A DNA stretch of 64,000 nt from Acidobacteriota bacterium (GTDB lineage Bacteria; Acidobacteriota; Vicinamibacteria; Vicinamibacterales; CAVVIG01), in assembly GCA_003222395.1 (NCBI GenBank), contig QHWB01000052.1:186001-250000 (forward strand), given 5' to 3'. The notes under the pieces are model-generated. The model made no database searches. It was not told the origin of the DNA and saw only the letters and a list, made by a program, of their open reading frames with translations. A program made the position numbers and the translations under genes. Shown here piece after piece: positions 24,801 to 34,025 of this stretch (position 1 is its first letter; each line of letters starts with the position of its first letter).

Positions 24801-26807
24801 TCAGAAATCGAACCGGTCGATGTTCTCTTTGTTGAAGAGCAGCGGCGGTCCCAGTACGATTTCCGATCCCCTGATGCTGATCGCACCCAGCCTGCCGGCC
24901 TCGATCGCGCGCGTGCCTGCGGGGAGTTTCCGATCGGCTGCCAGCGCGCCGGCGTATACGGTGAGATATCCCAGATCGCGCGTGTTCCACAGGACGACGG
25001 TCTGCACGACGCCGGCGTGCACGTACGGTTTGTTGATGTTCGGCAGCGACAACCCGATCACGCGGACATCTGATCGGCCGGCCTGGCGGACCGCCTCGGC
25101 GGCGCCCGGCACGGCGGGGGCGGAGATCGCCATCATCAGTTTCACCGACGGATAGACTTTCAGAATCGTCTGCGTCTCCGCGAACGCCTTGTCGCGGTCG
25201 TCGTCGCTCGGCCGAATCGTCGCGAGCTTCAGACCGCTGTGTTTCTCGCTGACGCGCTTCCCGATGAACGCGATCCATTCGTTCTGATTCGCCGCGGTCA
25301 GCGCGCCGGTGATGATCGCGAAATCGCCGGCGCCGCCGAGCAGACGCGCCGCTTCGTCGGTCAGCGCGTTCGCGATTCCCTCGGCGGTCGCCTGGTTCAC
25401 GAAGAAGTCGCGCGCGTCCGGCTCCGCGTCGGCGTCCCATGTCAGCACGCGGATGCCACGTTCGCGCGCCTTCCGAAGCACGGTCGAGATCGCGGCGCGA
25501 TTCTCGACGGCGACCGCGATGACGTCGACGCCGCGTGTAATCCAGTTCTCGACCAGCTCGTTCTGCTTCGCGGCGTCGAGGCTCGTCGGGCCGTCCCAGA
25601 TCAAATCGACGCCGAGCTCCTGCGCCGCCTCCTCGGCGCCGGCGCGGCAGCTCACGAAATAGGGATCTCCTTTGGCCTTGGGCATGACGGCGACGACGGG
25701 ACGATGCGCCCGCCGCGACGCCGGCACGGCCGCGCCCGCTCCGCGAACGTTCGATTCGATTGAACGCACGAGCCAGACGTTCGTGCCGGCCACGATCAGC
25801 GCGCCGGCGATGACCGCCGCACACAGCACGGCGACTTGAGAGTTCCTCACGATTGTGTCTTCCTCCTGGAGGCGGCCGCCGAGCGCGCGGCTGCGGCGCC
25901 GCATGCGATCGATCGCGATCGTGCCGATGAGGAGCGTGCCGACGAGCACGCCGATCAGCTCGGACGGCAGCGCGGCGAGATGCAGTCCGTTCTGAAGCAC
26001 GGCGATCGCGAACAGCCCGCCGAGCGTACCCCAGATGGTGCCGCGGCCACCGAAGACCGATGTGCCGCCGAGCACGACGGCGGTGATCGCGTCGAGCTCG
26101 TAGCCGGTGCCCGCGTCGGCCCTCGCCTGGCCGAGATGCGCGACGTACACGATCGCCGCCAGGCTCGACACCAGACCGGAAAGAACGTACGCGAGGCCGA
26201 CCCTTCGCGCGACCGGAATGCCGGCGTATCGCGCGCCCGATGCGGCGAATCCGATCGCGTACCACGCGCGCCCGATGACGGATCGATGCAGCACGATCGC
26301 GTACGCAAGCACAATCGCGAGGAGTATCGGCAGCTGCGCGGGGACGATGCCCCACAGGTATCCCTGTCCGATGCGAAGAACGGTCGGCGGGAAGCCGGAA
26401 TAGTTCGTCGCGCCGTGCGTGATGCCCTCGGCCAGGCCTCGAAAGAGCGACAGCGATCCGAGCGTCACGATGAGCGGCGGGATGTCGAGCGCAGAGATCA
26501 GCGCGGCGTTCAGAACACCGCCGCCGCAGCCGGCCAGCAGGGCCGCGGCCGCGGCCATGCCGATCGGCAGGCTCCAATCGCGATACGCCGCGCCGAAGAT
26601 GACCGCCGCGAGGCCCATCATGGCGCCGACCGACAGATCGATCCCGCCGGTGACGAGGATCGGCGTCATCGCGACCGCGAGCAGGCCGACCTCGACGCTG
26701 AGGCGCATCACCTCGAAGACATTCGCCACCGTCGCGAAGTTCGGCGCGATGGCGGCAAACACGACGGCTTCGATCCCGAGCGCGGCGAGGAGGATCCGGC
26801 TAGGCAC
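24801..26807 (-). CDS. CUT2 sugar ABC permease joined in frame to substrate-binding protein (rhamnose-type)
   Basis: 668 residues in one frame. Residues 1-300 are a RbsC/RhaQ-like permease (TPILVTGGIDLSVGAMMGLA; VVLGGTSVFGGRGTIWGTLG). Residues 324-344 are one hydrophobic segment, and 369-668 are a periplasmic binding fold (VVAVMPKAKGDPYFVSCRAG; VDVIAVAVEN; ending LLFNKENIDRFDF). That C-terminal motif is typical of RhaS/LsrB-type binding proteins. There is no stop between the parts, yet an AGGAGG stands 11 bases before an in-frame GTG at 25850. So the binding protein may also be made separately with its own signal anchor. The gene overlaps the first permease gene by 8 bases. Rhamnose as ligand is inferred from the neighbours. 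Confidence 0.88.
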   Translation of the reverse strand: MPSRILLAALGIEAVVFAAIAPNFATVANVFEVMRLSVEVGLLAVAMTPILVTGGIDLSVGAMMGLAAVIFGAAYRDWSLPIGMAAAAALLAGCGGGVLNAALISALDIPPLIVTLGSLSLFRGLAEGITHGATNYSGFPPTVLRIGQGYLWGIVPAQLPILLAIVLAYAIVLHRSVIGRAWYAIGFAASGARYAGIPVARRVGLAYVLSGLVSSLAAIVYVAHLGQARADAGTGYELDAITAVVLGGTSVFGGRGTIWGTLGGLFAIAVLQNGLHLAALPSELIGVLVGTLLIGTIAIDRMRRRSRALGGRLQEEDTIVRNSQVAVLCAAVIAGALIVAGTNVWLVRSIESNVRGAGAAVPASRRAHRPVVAVMPKAKGDPYFVSCRAGAEEAAQELGVDLIWDGPTSLDAAKQNELVENWITRGVDVIAVAVENRAAISTVLRKARERGIRVLTWDADAEPDARDFFVNQATAEGIANALTDEAARLLGGAGDFAIITGALTAANQNEWIAFIGKRVSEKHSGLKLATIRPSDDDRDKAFAETQTILKVYPSVKLMMAISAPAVPGAAEAVRQAGRSDVRVIGLSLPNINKPYVHAGVVQTVVLWNTRDLGYLTVYAGALAADRKLPAGTRAIEAGRLGAISIRGSEIVLGPPLLFNKENIDRFDF
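25850..25867 (-). promoter_or_regulatory. Internal ribosome-binding site and GTG inside the permease/binding-protein frame
   Basis: AGGAGG (25862-25867, minus strand) precedes an in-frame GTG (25848-25850). The GTG opens VRNSQVAVLCAAVIAGALIV, a credible signal anchor for the binding domain. It decides whether the frame gives one fusion protein or two proteins. Confidence 0.55.
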
Positions 26808-27738
26808 CGACGAGAGCAGTCCTGGAAAGGCCCGCGCGCGCGGCGTCCACGGTCACGGCAGCCAGAATGATCGCGCCCTGCAGCGCGCGCTCCCACTGCG
26901 CGCTCACGCCGAAGAAGGTCAACGCCGGCCCGATGGCGCCGAGCAGCATCACGCCGAGCACCGTTCCCGTGAACGTGCCGCGGCCGCCGGTAATCGCCGC
27001 GCCCCCGACCACGACGGCGGCGATGACTTTCATTTCGAGCCCGATGCCGGTGTTGCTTGGAATCTGGTTGAACCGAACCGAGTTCAGCAGCGCGGCGAGG
27101 CCGGTGAGCGCGCCGCCGGCGGTAAACACCGCCAGCTTGACGAACGCGGTGTCGATGCTCGCCAGGCGCGCCGCCTGCGCGTTCGATCCGGTTGCGTAGA
27201 CCGCGCGGCCGGCGGCGAGATTCCGCATCGCCCACGCGAAGGCGACCACGAGCAACCCGGACGCGAGGCCGGCGACGACGGGAAACGTTGACTGGGCCAC
27301 TCCGAGCCATTGGAACCGCGGCGGCAGATCGGCGATCCACGCACCTTGCGTCGTCCAGCGCAATCCGTCGCGCAGCGCCACCATCGCCGCGAGCGTCACG
27401 ACGATCGATGGAATGCCGGCGTACGCGACGAGTGCACCGTTCACCGCGCCGGCCGCGGCGCCGACGGCGCATGCGGTGAGTCCCGCCAACGCGGTCGGCA
27501 TGCCCGCCTTGGCCGCGACGCCAGCGGCGACGCTGCACACCGCGAACGCCGAACCGACGGAGATGTCGATCTCGCCGGTCAGGATGACCAGCGTCGTCCC
27601 GATGGCGGCGACGAGAACCGGCATGTTGACCAGGAAGATGTCGCGCAGGTTCTCGGCGGAGAAATACGACGGCGCCACGAGAGCGAGCGCCGCCGCCAGC
27701 GCACCGATCGCAATCGCGACCGACCATTCACGCCGCAT
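26800..27738 (-). CDS. CUT2 sugar ABC transporter permease, RhaP/RbsC-like
   Basis: 312 residues with about 8-10 membrane segments. The conserved loop TTLVILTGEIDISVGSAFAV matches the GEIDLS-type motif of this family. VVVGGAAITGGRGTFTGTVL matches the second conserved glycine-rich motif. Together with the permease half at 24801 it would form the heterodimeric channel in the inner membrane. Its start overlaps the end of the ATPase gene by 11 bases and its end overlaps the next gene by 8, so translation is coupled. Confidence 0.9.
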   Translation of the reverse strand: MRREWSVAIAIGALAAALALVAPSYFSAENLRDIFLVNMPVLVAAIGTTLVILTGEIDISVGSAFAVCSVAAGVAAKAGMPTALAGLTACAVGAAAGAVNGALVAYAGIPSIVVTLAAMVALRDGLRWTTQGAWIADLPPRFQWLGVAQSTFPVVAGLASGLLVVAFAWAMRNLAAGRAVYATGSNAQAARLASIDTAFVKLAVFTAGGALTGLAALLNSVRFNQIPSNTGIGLEMKVIAAVVVGGAAITGGRGTFTGTVLGVMLLGAIGPALTFFGVSAQWERALQGAIILAAVTVDAARAGLSRTALVGA

Positions 27739-29224
27739 GGCCCAGCGCCAGCGCCATCACGCGGTCGGGGGTGGCGTCGCTTCGCGACACGATTCCGGCA
27801 ATCGCACCGCGCCGCATCACCGCGATGCGGTCCGCCATCGCCAGCAGCTCCGGGAGCTCGGAGGAGATCATCAGGATTGCGACGCCCGCCTCCGCGAGGC
27901 GTTCCATGATCTCGTGAATCTCGGCCTTCGCCGCGATGTCGATGCCTTGAGTGGGCTCGTCGAGGATGAGCACCGCCGGCTGAATCGACAGCCAGCGCGC
28001 GAGCGCGACTTTCTGCTGGTTTCCGCCCGACAGCCCTTCGACCGCGTCCAGAACCGACGGCGTCCTGATGCGCAGCTCCTCGACGTACTTCGTCGACGCG
28101 CGCCGCTCCGCAGCACGATCGATGAGACCCCGCGACGAAACCGCCGCGAGGTTGCTCAGCGTCGTATTCGCCGCGATCGACATCGCCGGAATCACGCCGT
28201 GCCGCTGCCGATCCTCCGGCACGTAGCCGATGCCGAGCCGAATCGCGTGTGCCGGCGACGCGATCGCCGCGGCGGCGCCGTTCACGAGGATGTCGCCCTC
28301 GTCCGGCGGCGTGAGGCCGAACAGCGTTTCGGCAAGCTCGGTGCGCCCCGATCCGACGAGGCCGGCGACGCCAACAATCTCACCGCGGCGCACGGTCAGC
28401 GAGATCTGCCGCACGCCGCGCGTCCGGTTCGACACGCCGCGCAGCTCCAGCGCGACGTCTCCGAGAGGAACGACTCGTTTGGGATACATGGTGGTCAGCT
28501 CGCGCCCGATCATCAGGCGCACGAGCTCGCCGCGCTCGATCTGGCCGCGCGGCCGCGTGGCGATCGACTCGCCGTCGCGCAGCACGGTGACCCGATCGGC
28601 GACCGCGAAGATTTCCTCGAGCTTGTGCGAGATGTAGATGACGCCGGCGCCGGCGGCGCGGAGGCGCCTCACGACCTCCAGCAGACCGCCGATCTCACGC
28701 TCGGTCAACGAGGCGGTCGGCTCGTCCATGATCAGGATGCGCGCGTTCGCGCCGATCGCCTTCGCGATCTCGACGAGCTGCCGTTCGGGCATGCTCAAGC
28801 GTCCGACCTCACGATCCGGATCGATCGCGGCGCCGACCTGTTTCAGAATCTGCGATGCGTTGCGTCTGCGCGCGCGCCAGTCGACGCGGCCGAACGCGCG
28901 GCCGCCGTCGAGCGGCAGCGCGATGTTCTCGGCGACGGTCAGCCCCGGAAACAAGGCGGGGTTCTGATAGATCGCCGCGACGCCGAGCGCGCGCGCCGTC
29001 GGCGGATCCATGCGATGGATCGCGCGTCCCGCGACGGTCAACGTGCCGGAGTCGGCGCTCTCGGCGCCCGTGACGATCTTGATGAAGGTGGACTTGCCGG
29101 CGCCGTTCTCGCCGACGAGCGCGTGCACCTCGCCGGCCGCGAGATCGAACGACACGCCGCGCAGCGCGTGCACGCCCGCGAACGTCTTGGTGATGTGCGC
29201 GGCTTCTAAAAGGAGTCCTGCCAA
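27728..29224 (-). CDS. CUT2 sugar ABC transporter ATP-binding protein, RhaT/RbsA-like
   Basis: 498 residues with two ABC domains. The first has Walker A GENGAGKST, signature LSMPERQ and Walker B LIMDEPTASLT. The second has a degenerate Walker A (GSGRTE), a canonical LSGGNQQK signature and LILDEPTQGID. This asymmetry is the hallmark of RbsA-like carbohydrate ATPases. The two halves work as a pair on two permease subunits. It is the first gene of the importer transcript. Upstream there is a 189-base inverted-repeat element between it and the end of the TonB receptor gene. Confidence 0.92.
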   Translation of the reverse strand: MAGLLLEAAHITKTFAGVHALRGVSFDLAAGEVHALVGENGAGKSTFIKIVTGAESADSGTLTVAGRAIHRMDPPTARALGVAAIYQNPALFPGLTVAENIALPLDGGRAFGRVDWRARRRNASQILKQVGAAIDPDREVGRLSMPERQLVEIAKAIGANARILIMDEPTASLTEREIGGLLEVVRRLRAAGAGVIYISHKLEEIFAVADRVTVLRDGESIATRPRGQIERGELVRLMIGRELTTMYPKRVVPLGDVALELRGVSNRTRGVRQISLTVRRGEIVGVAGLVGSGRTELAETLFGLTPPDEGDILVNGAAAAIASPAHAIRLGIGYVPEDRQRHGVIPAMSIAANTTLSNLAAVSSRGLIDRAAERRASTKYVEELRIRTPSVLDAVEGLSGGNQQKVALARWLSIQPAVLILDEPTQGIDIAAKAEIHEIMERLAEAGVAILMISSELPELLAMADRIAVMRRGAIAGIVSRSDATPDRVMALALGHAA

Positions 29225-29252
29225 ACTGCGAAAGGATAGATCAGGGATAGAT

Positions 29253-29441
29253 CACGAAAACCACGAAACCACGAAATGCACGAAATAACCACAGAGAACG
29301 CTGAGCGCGCAGAGGAGACGCCGATCGATTCGGCGGCCGCCGAATCGACGCGCTCGGTGTCTCGGTGTCTCAGTGGTTTGCCTTCTGCGCGCTGAGCATT
29401 CTCCGTGGTTTGCTCTTCTTCGTGTCTTTCGTGTTTTCGTG
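29253..29441. repeat. 189-base inverted-repeat (MITE-like) element
   Basis: The left arm has CACGAAAACCACGAAAC... followed by ACCACAGAGAACGCTGAGCG and ends GCGCAGAGG. The right arm is its near reverse complement (CTTCTGCGCGCTGAGCATTC, CCGTGGTTTG, TTTCGTGTTTTCGTG). The centre is a perfect 22-base palindrome at 29326-29347, CGATTCGGCGG with its complement. It has no coding capacity. It separates the TonB receptor stop (29444) from the ATPase start (29224). Half of the CACGAAA arm recurs at 46731-46764. The element could fold into a long hairpin in RNA and modulate expression between the two genes. Confidence 0.8.
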
Positions 29442-29443
29442 GC

Positions 29444-32400
29444 TTACCACGCCACGCGCACCCCCAACTGCAGATTGCGCCCGTCGTCGGCGGTCGTGAT
29501 CGTGCCGACCGTCCCGTTCGAGATGTTCGTGTCAGGGTTACCGAAGTTGTCGTGGTTCAGCAGATTGAAGATTTCGGCGCGGAACTCCAGCCGCGCGCGA
29601 TTGATCGGGAACCGTTTGCTCAGCGAGAGGTTGACCTGCTGCGTCCCCGGACCGCGGATCGTGTTGCGTCCCGCGTTGCCCTGCGTGCCGTTGGCGGGCA
29701 CCGCGTACGCCGTCTGATCGAACCAGTGCGTCACCGTCGGGTCGTCGAGGATCCCGAAGTTGCCGGATGTGACGATGTTCACGCGCTGCGGCACGAACGA
29801 TCCGCACTGGCAGACGTTGGTCGACGTGACGGTCAGCGGGAACCCGCTGCCGAGCCTGATGATGCCCTGCACCTGCCAGCCGCCGAAGACGTACGCGAGC
29901 GCGCCGCCGTTCGACAGCAGCGCCTTGCCGGGACCGAACGGCAGCTCGTATCCCCAGCTGATCGCGGCGCGGTGCCGCTGGTCGTACCGCGAGTAGCTCT
30001 CGTCCGCGTTGAGATTCCAGGCGAACGCGGTGTCGTTCGCTTCCACCTCGCCCGAGCCGTTGTCGATGCTCTTCGAGAGCTGGTAGTTGCCGAGGAAGAA
30101 CAGCCCGCTCGAGTAGCGCTTCTCGAGACGAAGCGACAGACCGTTGAACCGCGCCCATCCGCCGTCCGACGAATACAGAATCGCCGACTGAAACGCCGGA
30201 TACGGCACGCGCGTCGCGATCGGCGTCGTCCCCGGCTGCGCCTGGTTGATGTTGTACCGCTTGTGCTCGTTGTAGCTGCGGCTGCCGGTATACGCGACCT
30301 CGAACACGTAGTGGTTGCCGAGCGTGCGCTGTACGTTGCCATTCCACTGGACCGTGTACGCCGTGCGGTTGGTCGGATCCATCGAGAACGGCGCCGGGAA
30401 CTGCGGAATGTTGTTCAGATCGGGGAAGAGCGTATCGACCTGCATGCTGAGGTCCGTCCGCGTCGGCTGCAGCGAAAACTGACCGTAGAACGGCGGCACC
30501 AGCCGCGAGAACTGCAGCTCGTTCAGATTGAGGTTGTCGTAATACATGCCGAATCCGCTCCGGACGACGGTGTTGTCGTTCACCGTGTACGCGGCGCCGA
30601 TTCGCGGTCCCCAGTTGTTCAGATCTTTCTGGAGGATGCCGGGCGGGAAGAACCCGTTCTGATTGATGATCAGCGGGACGAGCTGCGCCGGCAGGTTCGA
30701 CGGCACGACGTTGAAGGCAATCTTGCCCGTCGCGGCGTCGAACGATCCCTCCTGATTGTTCTGCTCGTGCCACGGGCCGAGATACTCCCAGCGCAGCCCC
30801 ATCTGCAGCGTGAGCCTGGACGACATCTGCCAGTTGTCGTCGATGAACGGCGCGATGGTCGGCGACGTGTACAGGGATCGCGAGCTGCCGAACGCGCCGG
30901 TGCAGGTCGAACAGTACCCGAGCAGGAAATCGGCGACGTTGTTCCCGGTGAACTGACCGTTGAACGTGAACCCGCCACGAGGCGGCACTTCGGTGAGCTG
31001 TTGGTACCGCCGATACTGCGCCTGCAGTCCGAACCGGATGTTGTGGCTGCCCCTCACCCAGCTCGTCGCGTTCGACACGCTGAAGATGTTTTCCGTCGCG
31101 CCCTGCGTGATGCCGCCTTCGCCGTTGCCGGTGAACCCGGTCATCGTGAAGCCAGGCCGGCCGTAGTCGATCGGATCGGTGGCGCCGGCAAGATTGCGCA
31201 GGCCGATGTCGCCGACCCAGTTTCGGCCGTTGAGGCTGATCGGCGAGTTCAGGTGGTAGGCGTAGTTGTAGCCGAACCGGATCTCGTTGACGATGTTCTG
31301 CGAGACGACCCACGTTTCGCCCATTGCGAGGTTGCGGCCGTTCTGCGGAAAGTTCGTGAAGCTGAACACGCTCGGGTTGACCTGCGCGCCTTTGTAGTAG
31401 AGAAACCGCTCGAACAGCTGGTGCTTCGCGTTGAGCGTCTGATCGCCCCGCAGCGTCGCGGTGTCCGCATCGTCGTTGAACGGCTGAATCGTCACGTAGT
31501 TGTTCACCCCGCTCGCGTTCGGCGCGGGAACGGTCGGCGCGAGAATCCGCGCGAAGTTCGAGAAGCGAGTCGACGGAACGATGTTTCCTTGGAAGGGCTG
31601 ACCTGTCAGCGGATCGATGATCGGCGTCGACAGGCTCGAGAAGTCGCCGCGCACGAACGCCGGATTCGGCACGCTCGCGAACAGCGTCTTGTCCTGATCG
31701 GTTCTGAGCCCTTCGTACGCGCCGAAGAAGAACGCGCGGTTCTTCATCGCCGGCCCGCCGAACGTCGCACCCGCCTGCGTGCGGTTGCCAGGTTTCTGAC
31801 CGAAGAAGTTCGCCGCCTCGTAGGCGGTGTTGCGCATGTAGTCGTAACCGGATCCGCTGAAGCTGTTCGATCCCGACTTGGTGACGATCGAGACGACGGC
31901 CTGGCCCTGTCCGTACTCGGTGGTGAACGAGTTGCGGAGCACGTTGACTTCCTGCACGGCGTCGAGCGGCGGATTCAGCGAGATGTTGTTGAACCGCAGC
32001 GAGCGGACGTACACGCCGTCGATGGCGTAGTTGGTCGAGCTGTCGCGGCCGCCTTCGACCGTCACGAACTGACTGCGGCTGCTGCCGGCGGCGCCGAACT
32101 GCGTGCCGCGCGTGAACGCTTGCGGCGAGACGCCGGCCGACAGCGCCGCGAACGCCAGCAGGTTTCTGCCGGCAACCGGCAGATCTTCGATCTGTTTCTG
32201 CGTGATGGTCTGACTCACCGACGCGTTCGCCACCTGCAGGAGTGGCGACAGTCCCTGAACGATCACGTTCTCGGCGACGTTCGCCAGCGCCATCGTGAGC
32301 GTCGGCTTCGCAATCTCGCCGTTCCGCACGATGAAGTCTTTCAACTCGACTGCGGTGAAGCCGGACAACTCGACGCGAAGAATGTAGGTGGCCGACGGCA

Positions 32401-32617
32401 GATTCGGCACGGTGAATCGCCCTTCGGCATCGGTCGTCACGACGCGCTGCGCGTTGGTGCCGGCATTGATCACGGTCACGGTGGCGCCCGGAAGAGCGGC
32501 GTGCGTCGCATCCAGCACCTGACCGGCGATCCCGCCGGAGGCCGATTCCTGTGCGCGTACACCGGCGCACAACAGCAGAAGCGCGGCAGCGGTCAGGCTC
32601 ATCAGCCTGCGGAACAT
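29444..32617 (-). CDS. TonB-dependent receptor, Oar-like, in the sugar island
   Basis: 1057 residues from ATG 32617, with GGGAGGG eight bases upstream. The signal peptide (MFRRLMSLTAAALLLLCAGV) is followed by a carboxypeptidase-regulatory domain (GGIAGQVLDATHAALPGATV; GRFTVPNLPSATYILRVELS). The plug starts near residue 120 (NVAENVIVQGLSPLLQVANA) and the barrel ends RNLQLGVRVAW. Unlike most, the last residue is W, still aromatic. Position next to the rhamnose-type importer and divergent to a sugar-responsive regulator suggests it imports a rhamnose-containing oligomer. This is inference from context. Confidence 0.92.
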   Translation of the reverse strand: MFRRLMSLTAAALLLLCAGVRAQESASGGIAGQVLDATHAALPGATVTVINAGTNAQRVVTTDAEGRFTVPNLPSATYILRVELSGFTAVELKDFIVRNGEIAKPTLTMALANVAENVIVQGLSPLLQVANASVSQTITQKQIEDLPVAGRNLLAFAALSAGVSPQAFTRGTQFGAAGSSRSQFVTVEGGRDSSTNYAIDGVYVRSLRFNNISLNPPLDAVQEVNVLRNSFTTEYGQGQAVVSIVTKSGSNSFSGSGYDYMRNTAYEAANFFGQKPGNRTQAGATFGGPAMKNRAFFFGAYEGLRTDQDKTLFASVPNPAFVRGDFSSLSTPIIDPLTGQPFQGNIVPSTRFSNFARILAPTVPAPNASGVNNYVTIQPFNDDADTATLRGDQTLNAKHQLFERFLYYKGAQVNPSVFSFTNFPQNGRNLAMGETWVVSQNIVNEIRFGYNYAYHLNSPISLNGRNWVGDIGLRNLAGATDPIDYGRPGFTMTGFTGNGEGGITQGATENIFSVSNATSWVRGSHNIRFGLQAQYRRYQQLTEVPPRGGFTFNGQFTGNNVADFLLGYCSTCTGAFGSSRSLYTSPTIAPFIDDNWQMSSRLTLQMGLRWEYLGPWHEQNNQEGSFDAATGKIAFNVVPSNLPAQLVPLIINQNGFFPPGILQKDLNNWGPRIGAAYTVNDNTVVRSGFGMYYDNLNLNELQFSRLVPPFYGQFSLQPTRTDLSMQVDTLFPDLNNIPQFPAPFSMDPTNRTAYTVQWNGNVQRTLGNHYVFEVAYTGSRSYNEHKRYNINQAQPGTTPIATRVPYPAFQSAILYSSDGGWARFNGLSLRLEKRYSSGLFFLGNYQLSKSIDNGSGEVEANDTAFAWNLNADESYSRYDQRHRAAISWGYELPFGPGKALLSNGGALAYVFGGWQVQGIIRLGSGFPLTVTSTNVCQCGSFVPQRVNIVTSGNFGILDDPTVTHWFDQTAYAVPANGTQGNAGRNTIRGPGTQQVNLSLSKRFPINRARLEFRAEIFNLLNHDNFGNPDTNISNGTVGTITTADDGRNLQLGVRVAW

Positions 32618-32653
32618 AAGAACCCTCCCTCTCCGATAGCGTGTTGCTGGGAC

Positions 32654-32683
32654 CTTGTAGGCTCGTCGCTTCGATCGCGTCAA
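32654..32683 (-). promoter_or_regulatory. Candidate sigma-70-like promoter of the TonB receptor
   Basis: On the minus strand TTGACG (32678-32683) is followed after 18 bases by TACAAG (32654-32659). The start codon lies 37 bases further. The spacing and hexamers fit a weak housekeeping promoter. It stands in the divergent gap to the regulator at 32880, where AACCAAC and GTTGGTT words lie about 70 bases apart as possible operator halves. Confidence 0.45.
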
Positions 32684-32879
32684 AACAATTCGACAGCGCT
32701 CAGTCCGTTTGGCACTGCAAAACCAACCATTCAACCGGATCGATCCCCTAACCTCCACAATCAGAGGCACTAATCCTCGCAAATCGTCTAAAGTGTTGGT
32801 TCGCCCAGCGCGACCCGATCGAAACGCGACGTTGTGCGATCTGCAACTGCGAGGGTGGTTCAACGAGTCCGAGGTGTCC

Positions 32880-34025
32880 ATGTCTTCGAAGACGGCGTCC
32901 CGCGATCCCTATCTCGTCAAGTCGGTCGTCCACTCGTCGCGCGCGCTCTCTGCCTTTCGCGTGTCGGGCGAGGCGCTGCCGCTCAAGGAGATCTCCGCCC
33001 GCAGCGGATTGCCGAAGAGCATGGCCTTCCGCCTGCTCTACACGCTCGAACGCTGCGGCATGATCGAGAAGGTCGGGGAAAACCTCTACCGATCGTCGGT
33101 GCGGCCATTCAAGCAGCGGTTGTACAGAATCGGCTACGCCGCGCAGGGCACCGATTATCAGTTCTCCAAGGAGGTGTCAGCCGGCCTGCAGCGCGCCGCT
33201 GCCGCCGAAGGCATCGAGCTCATTTGCGTCGACAACCGCTACAGCCCGCGGATCGCGCAGCGCAACGCCGACGTTCTCGTCCGCGAGCGCGTCGACCTCG
33301 TCATCGAGTTCCAGACCGACGAGCAGATTGCGCCGATCGTCGCCGCCAAGTATCGCGAAGCGAACATCCCGCTGATCGCGATCGAGATTCCACATCCGGG
33401 CGCGACGTACTTCGGCGCGAACAATTACGAAGCGGGCCTGATCGGCGGCCGTTACCTCGGTCGATGGGCGAAGCAGCACTGGGGCGGAGAGGTCGACGAG
33501 ATCGTGCTCGTGGCATTGAAGCGGGCAGGAAGCCTGCCCCAGATGCGTCTGACCGGCATGCTCGTCGGGATGAAAGAGGTGTGCCCGCACCTCGAAAGCT
33601 GCCGCGCCACCTACGTCGACGGCGACGGCGTGCTCGGCGACAGCTTCGAGGCGATGCGCAAGCACCTCCGCACCAGCAAGTCGCGTCGCATCGTCGTCGG
33701 CGCCATCAACGATCCGAGCGCGCTCGGCGCGCTGCGCGCGTTCCAGGAAGCCGGCCGCACGGCATCGTGCGCGATCGTGGGGCACAACGCGTCGCCCGAA
33801 GGTCGCGCGGAGCTGCGGCAGCCCGGCACACGCCTGGTCGGATCGGTCGCCTACTTCCCCGAAAAATACGGCGACCAGATTCTCAAGGTTGCGCTCGACA
33901 TCCTGCATCGCCGTCCGGTGCCGCCGGCGGTCTTCGTGAAGCACCAGATGGTCACGCCCGACAACATCAATCACATCTATCCGAACGATGAGTTGATGGG
34001 GGTGTCGTCGGCGGTGATGGCTTAG
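32880..34025 (+). CDS. Transcription regulator: IclR-type HTH fused to periplasmic-binding-like sugar domain
   Basis: 381 residues from ATG 32880 (GAGG five bases upstream). Residues 11-75 resemble the winged helix of IclR regulators: VHSSRALSAFRVSGEALPLK, EISARSGLPKSMAFRLLYTL, ERCGMIEKVGENLYR. Residues of about 82-370 are a class I periplasmic binding fold, as in LacI-type sensors: FSKEVSAGLQRAAAAEGIEL, RVDLVIEFQTDEQI, and GGRYLGRWA. The IclR effector domain is absent. It is divergent from the TonB receptor and convergent with the rhamnulose aldolase gene (four-base overlap of ends). It is the likely sugar-responsive switch of this island, presumably sensing rhamnose or a phosphate ester. 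Confidence 0.85.
   Translation: MSSKTASRDPYLVKSVVHSSRALSAFRVSGEALPLKEISARSGLPKSMAFRLLYTLERCGMIEKVGENLYRSSVRPFKQRLYRIGYAAQGTDYQFSKEVSAGLQRAAAAEGIELICVDNRYSPRIAQRNADVLVRERVDLVIEFQTDEQIAPIVAAKYREANIPLIAIEIPHPGATYFGANNYEAGLIGGRYLGRWAKQHWGGEVDEIVLVALKRAGSLPQMRLTGMLVGMKEVCPHLESCRATYVDGDGVLGDSFEAMRKHLRTSKSRRIVVGAINDPSALGALRAFQEAGRTASCAIVGHNASPEGRAELRQPGTRLVGSVAYFPEKYGDQILKVALDILHRRPVPPAVFVKHQMVTPDNINHIYPNDELMGVSSAVMA

Noticed and set aside
29253-29290. CACGAAA direct repeats as a possible CRISPR array
   Set aside because: Units are under 10 bases, without regular spacers, and belong to an inverted-repeat element. No cas gene is near.
29405-32773. Very long open frame (1122 codons) antisense to the TonB receptor
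   Set aside because: Arginine- and valine-rich, without domains or start signals; a high-GC shadow of the receptor gene. The same holds for other long antisense frames, for example at 11087-12559 and 27413-29209.
33523-33539. GGGCAGG-AAG-CCTGCCC palindrome in the regulator gene
   Set aside because: The encoded residues fit the sensor domain without an extra segment, so it is probably a chance palindrome, not an inserted element.
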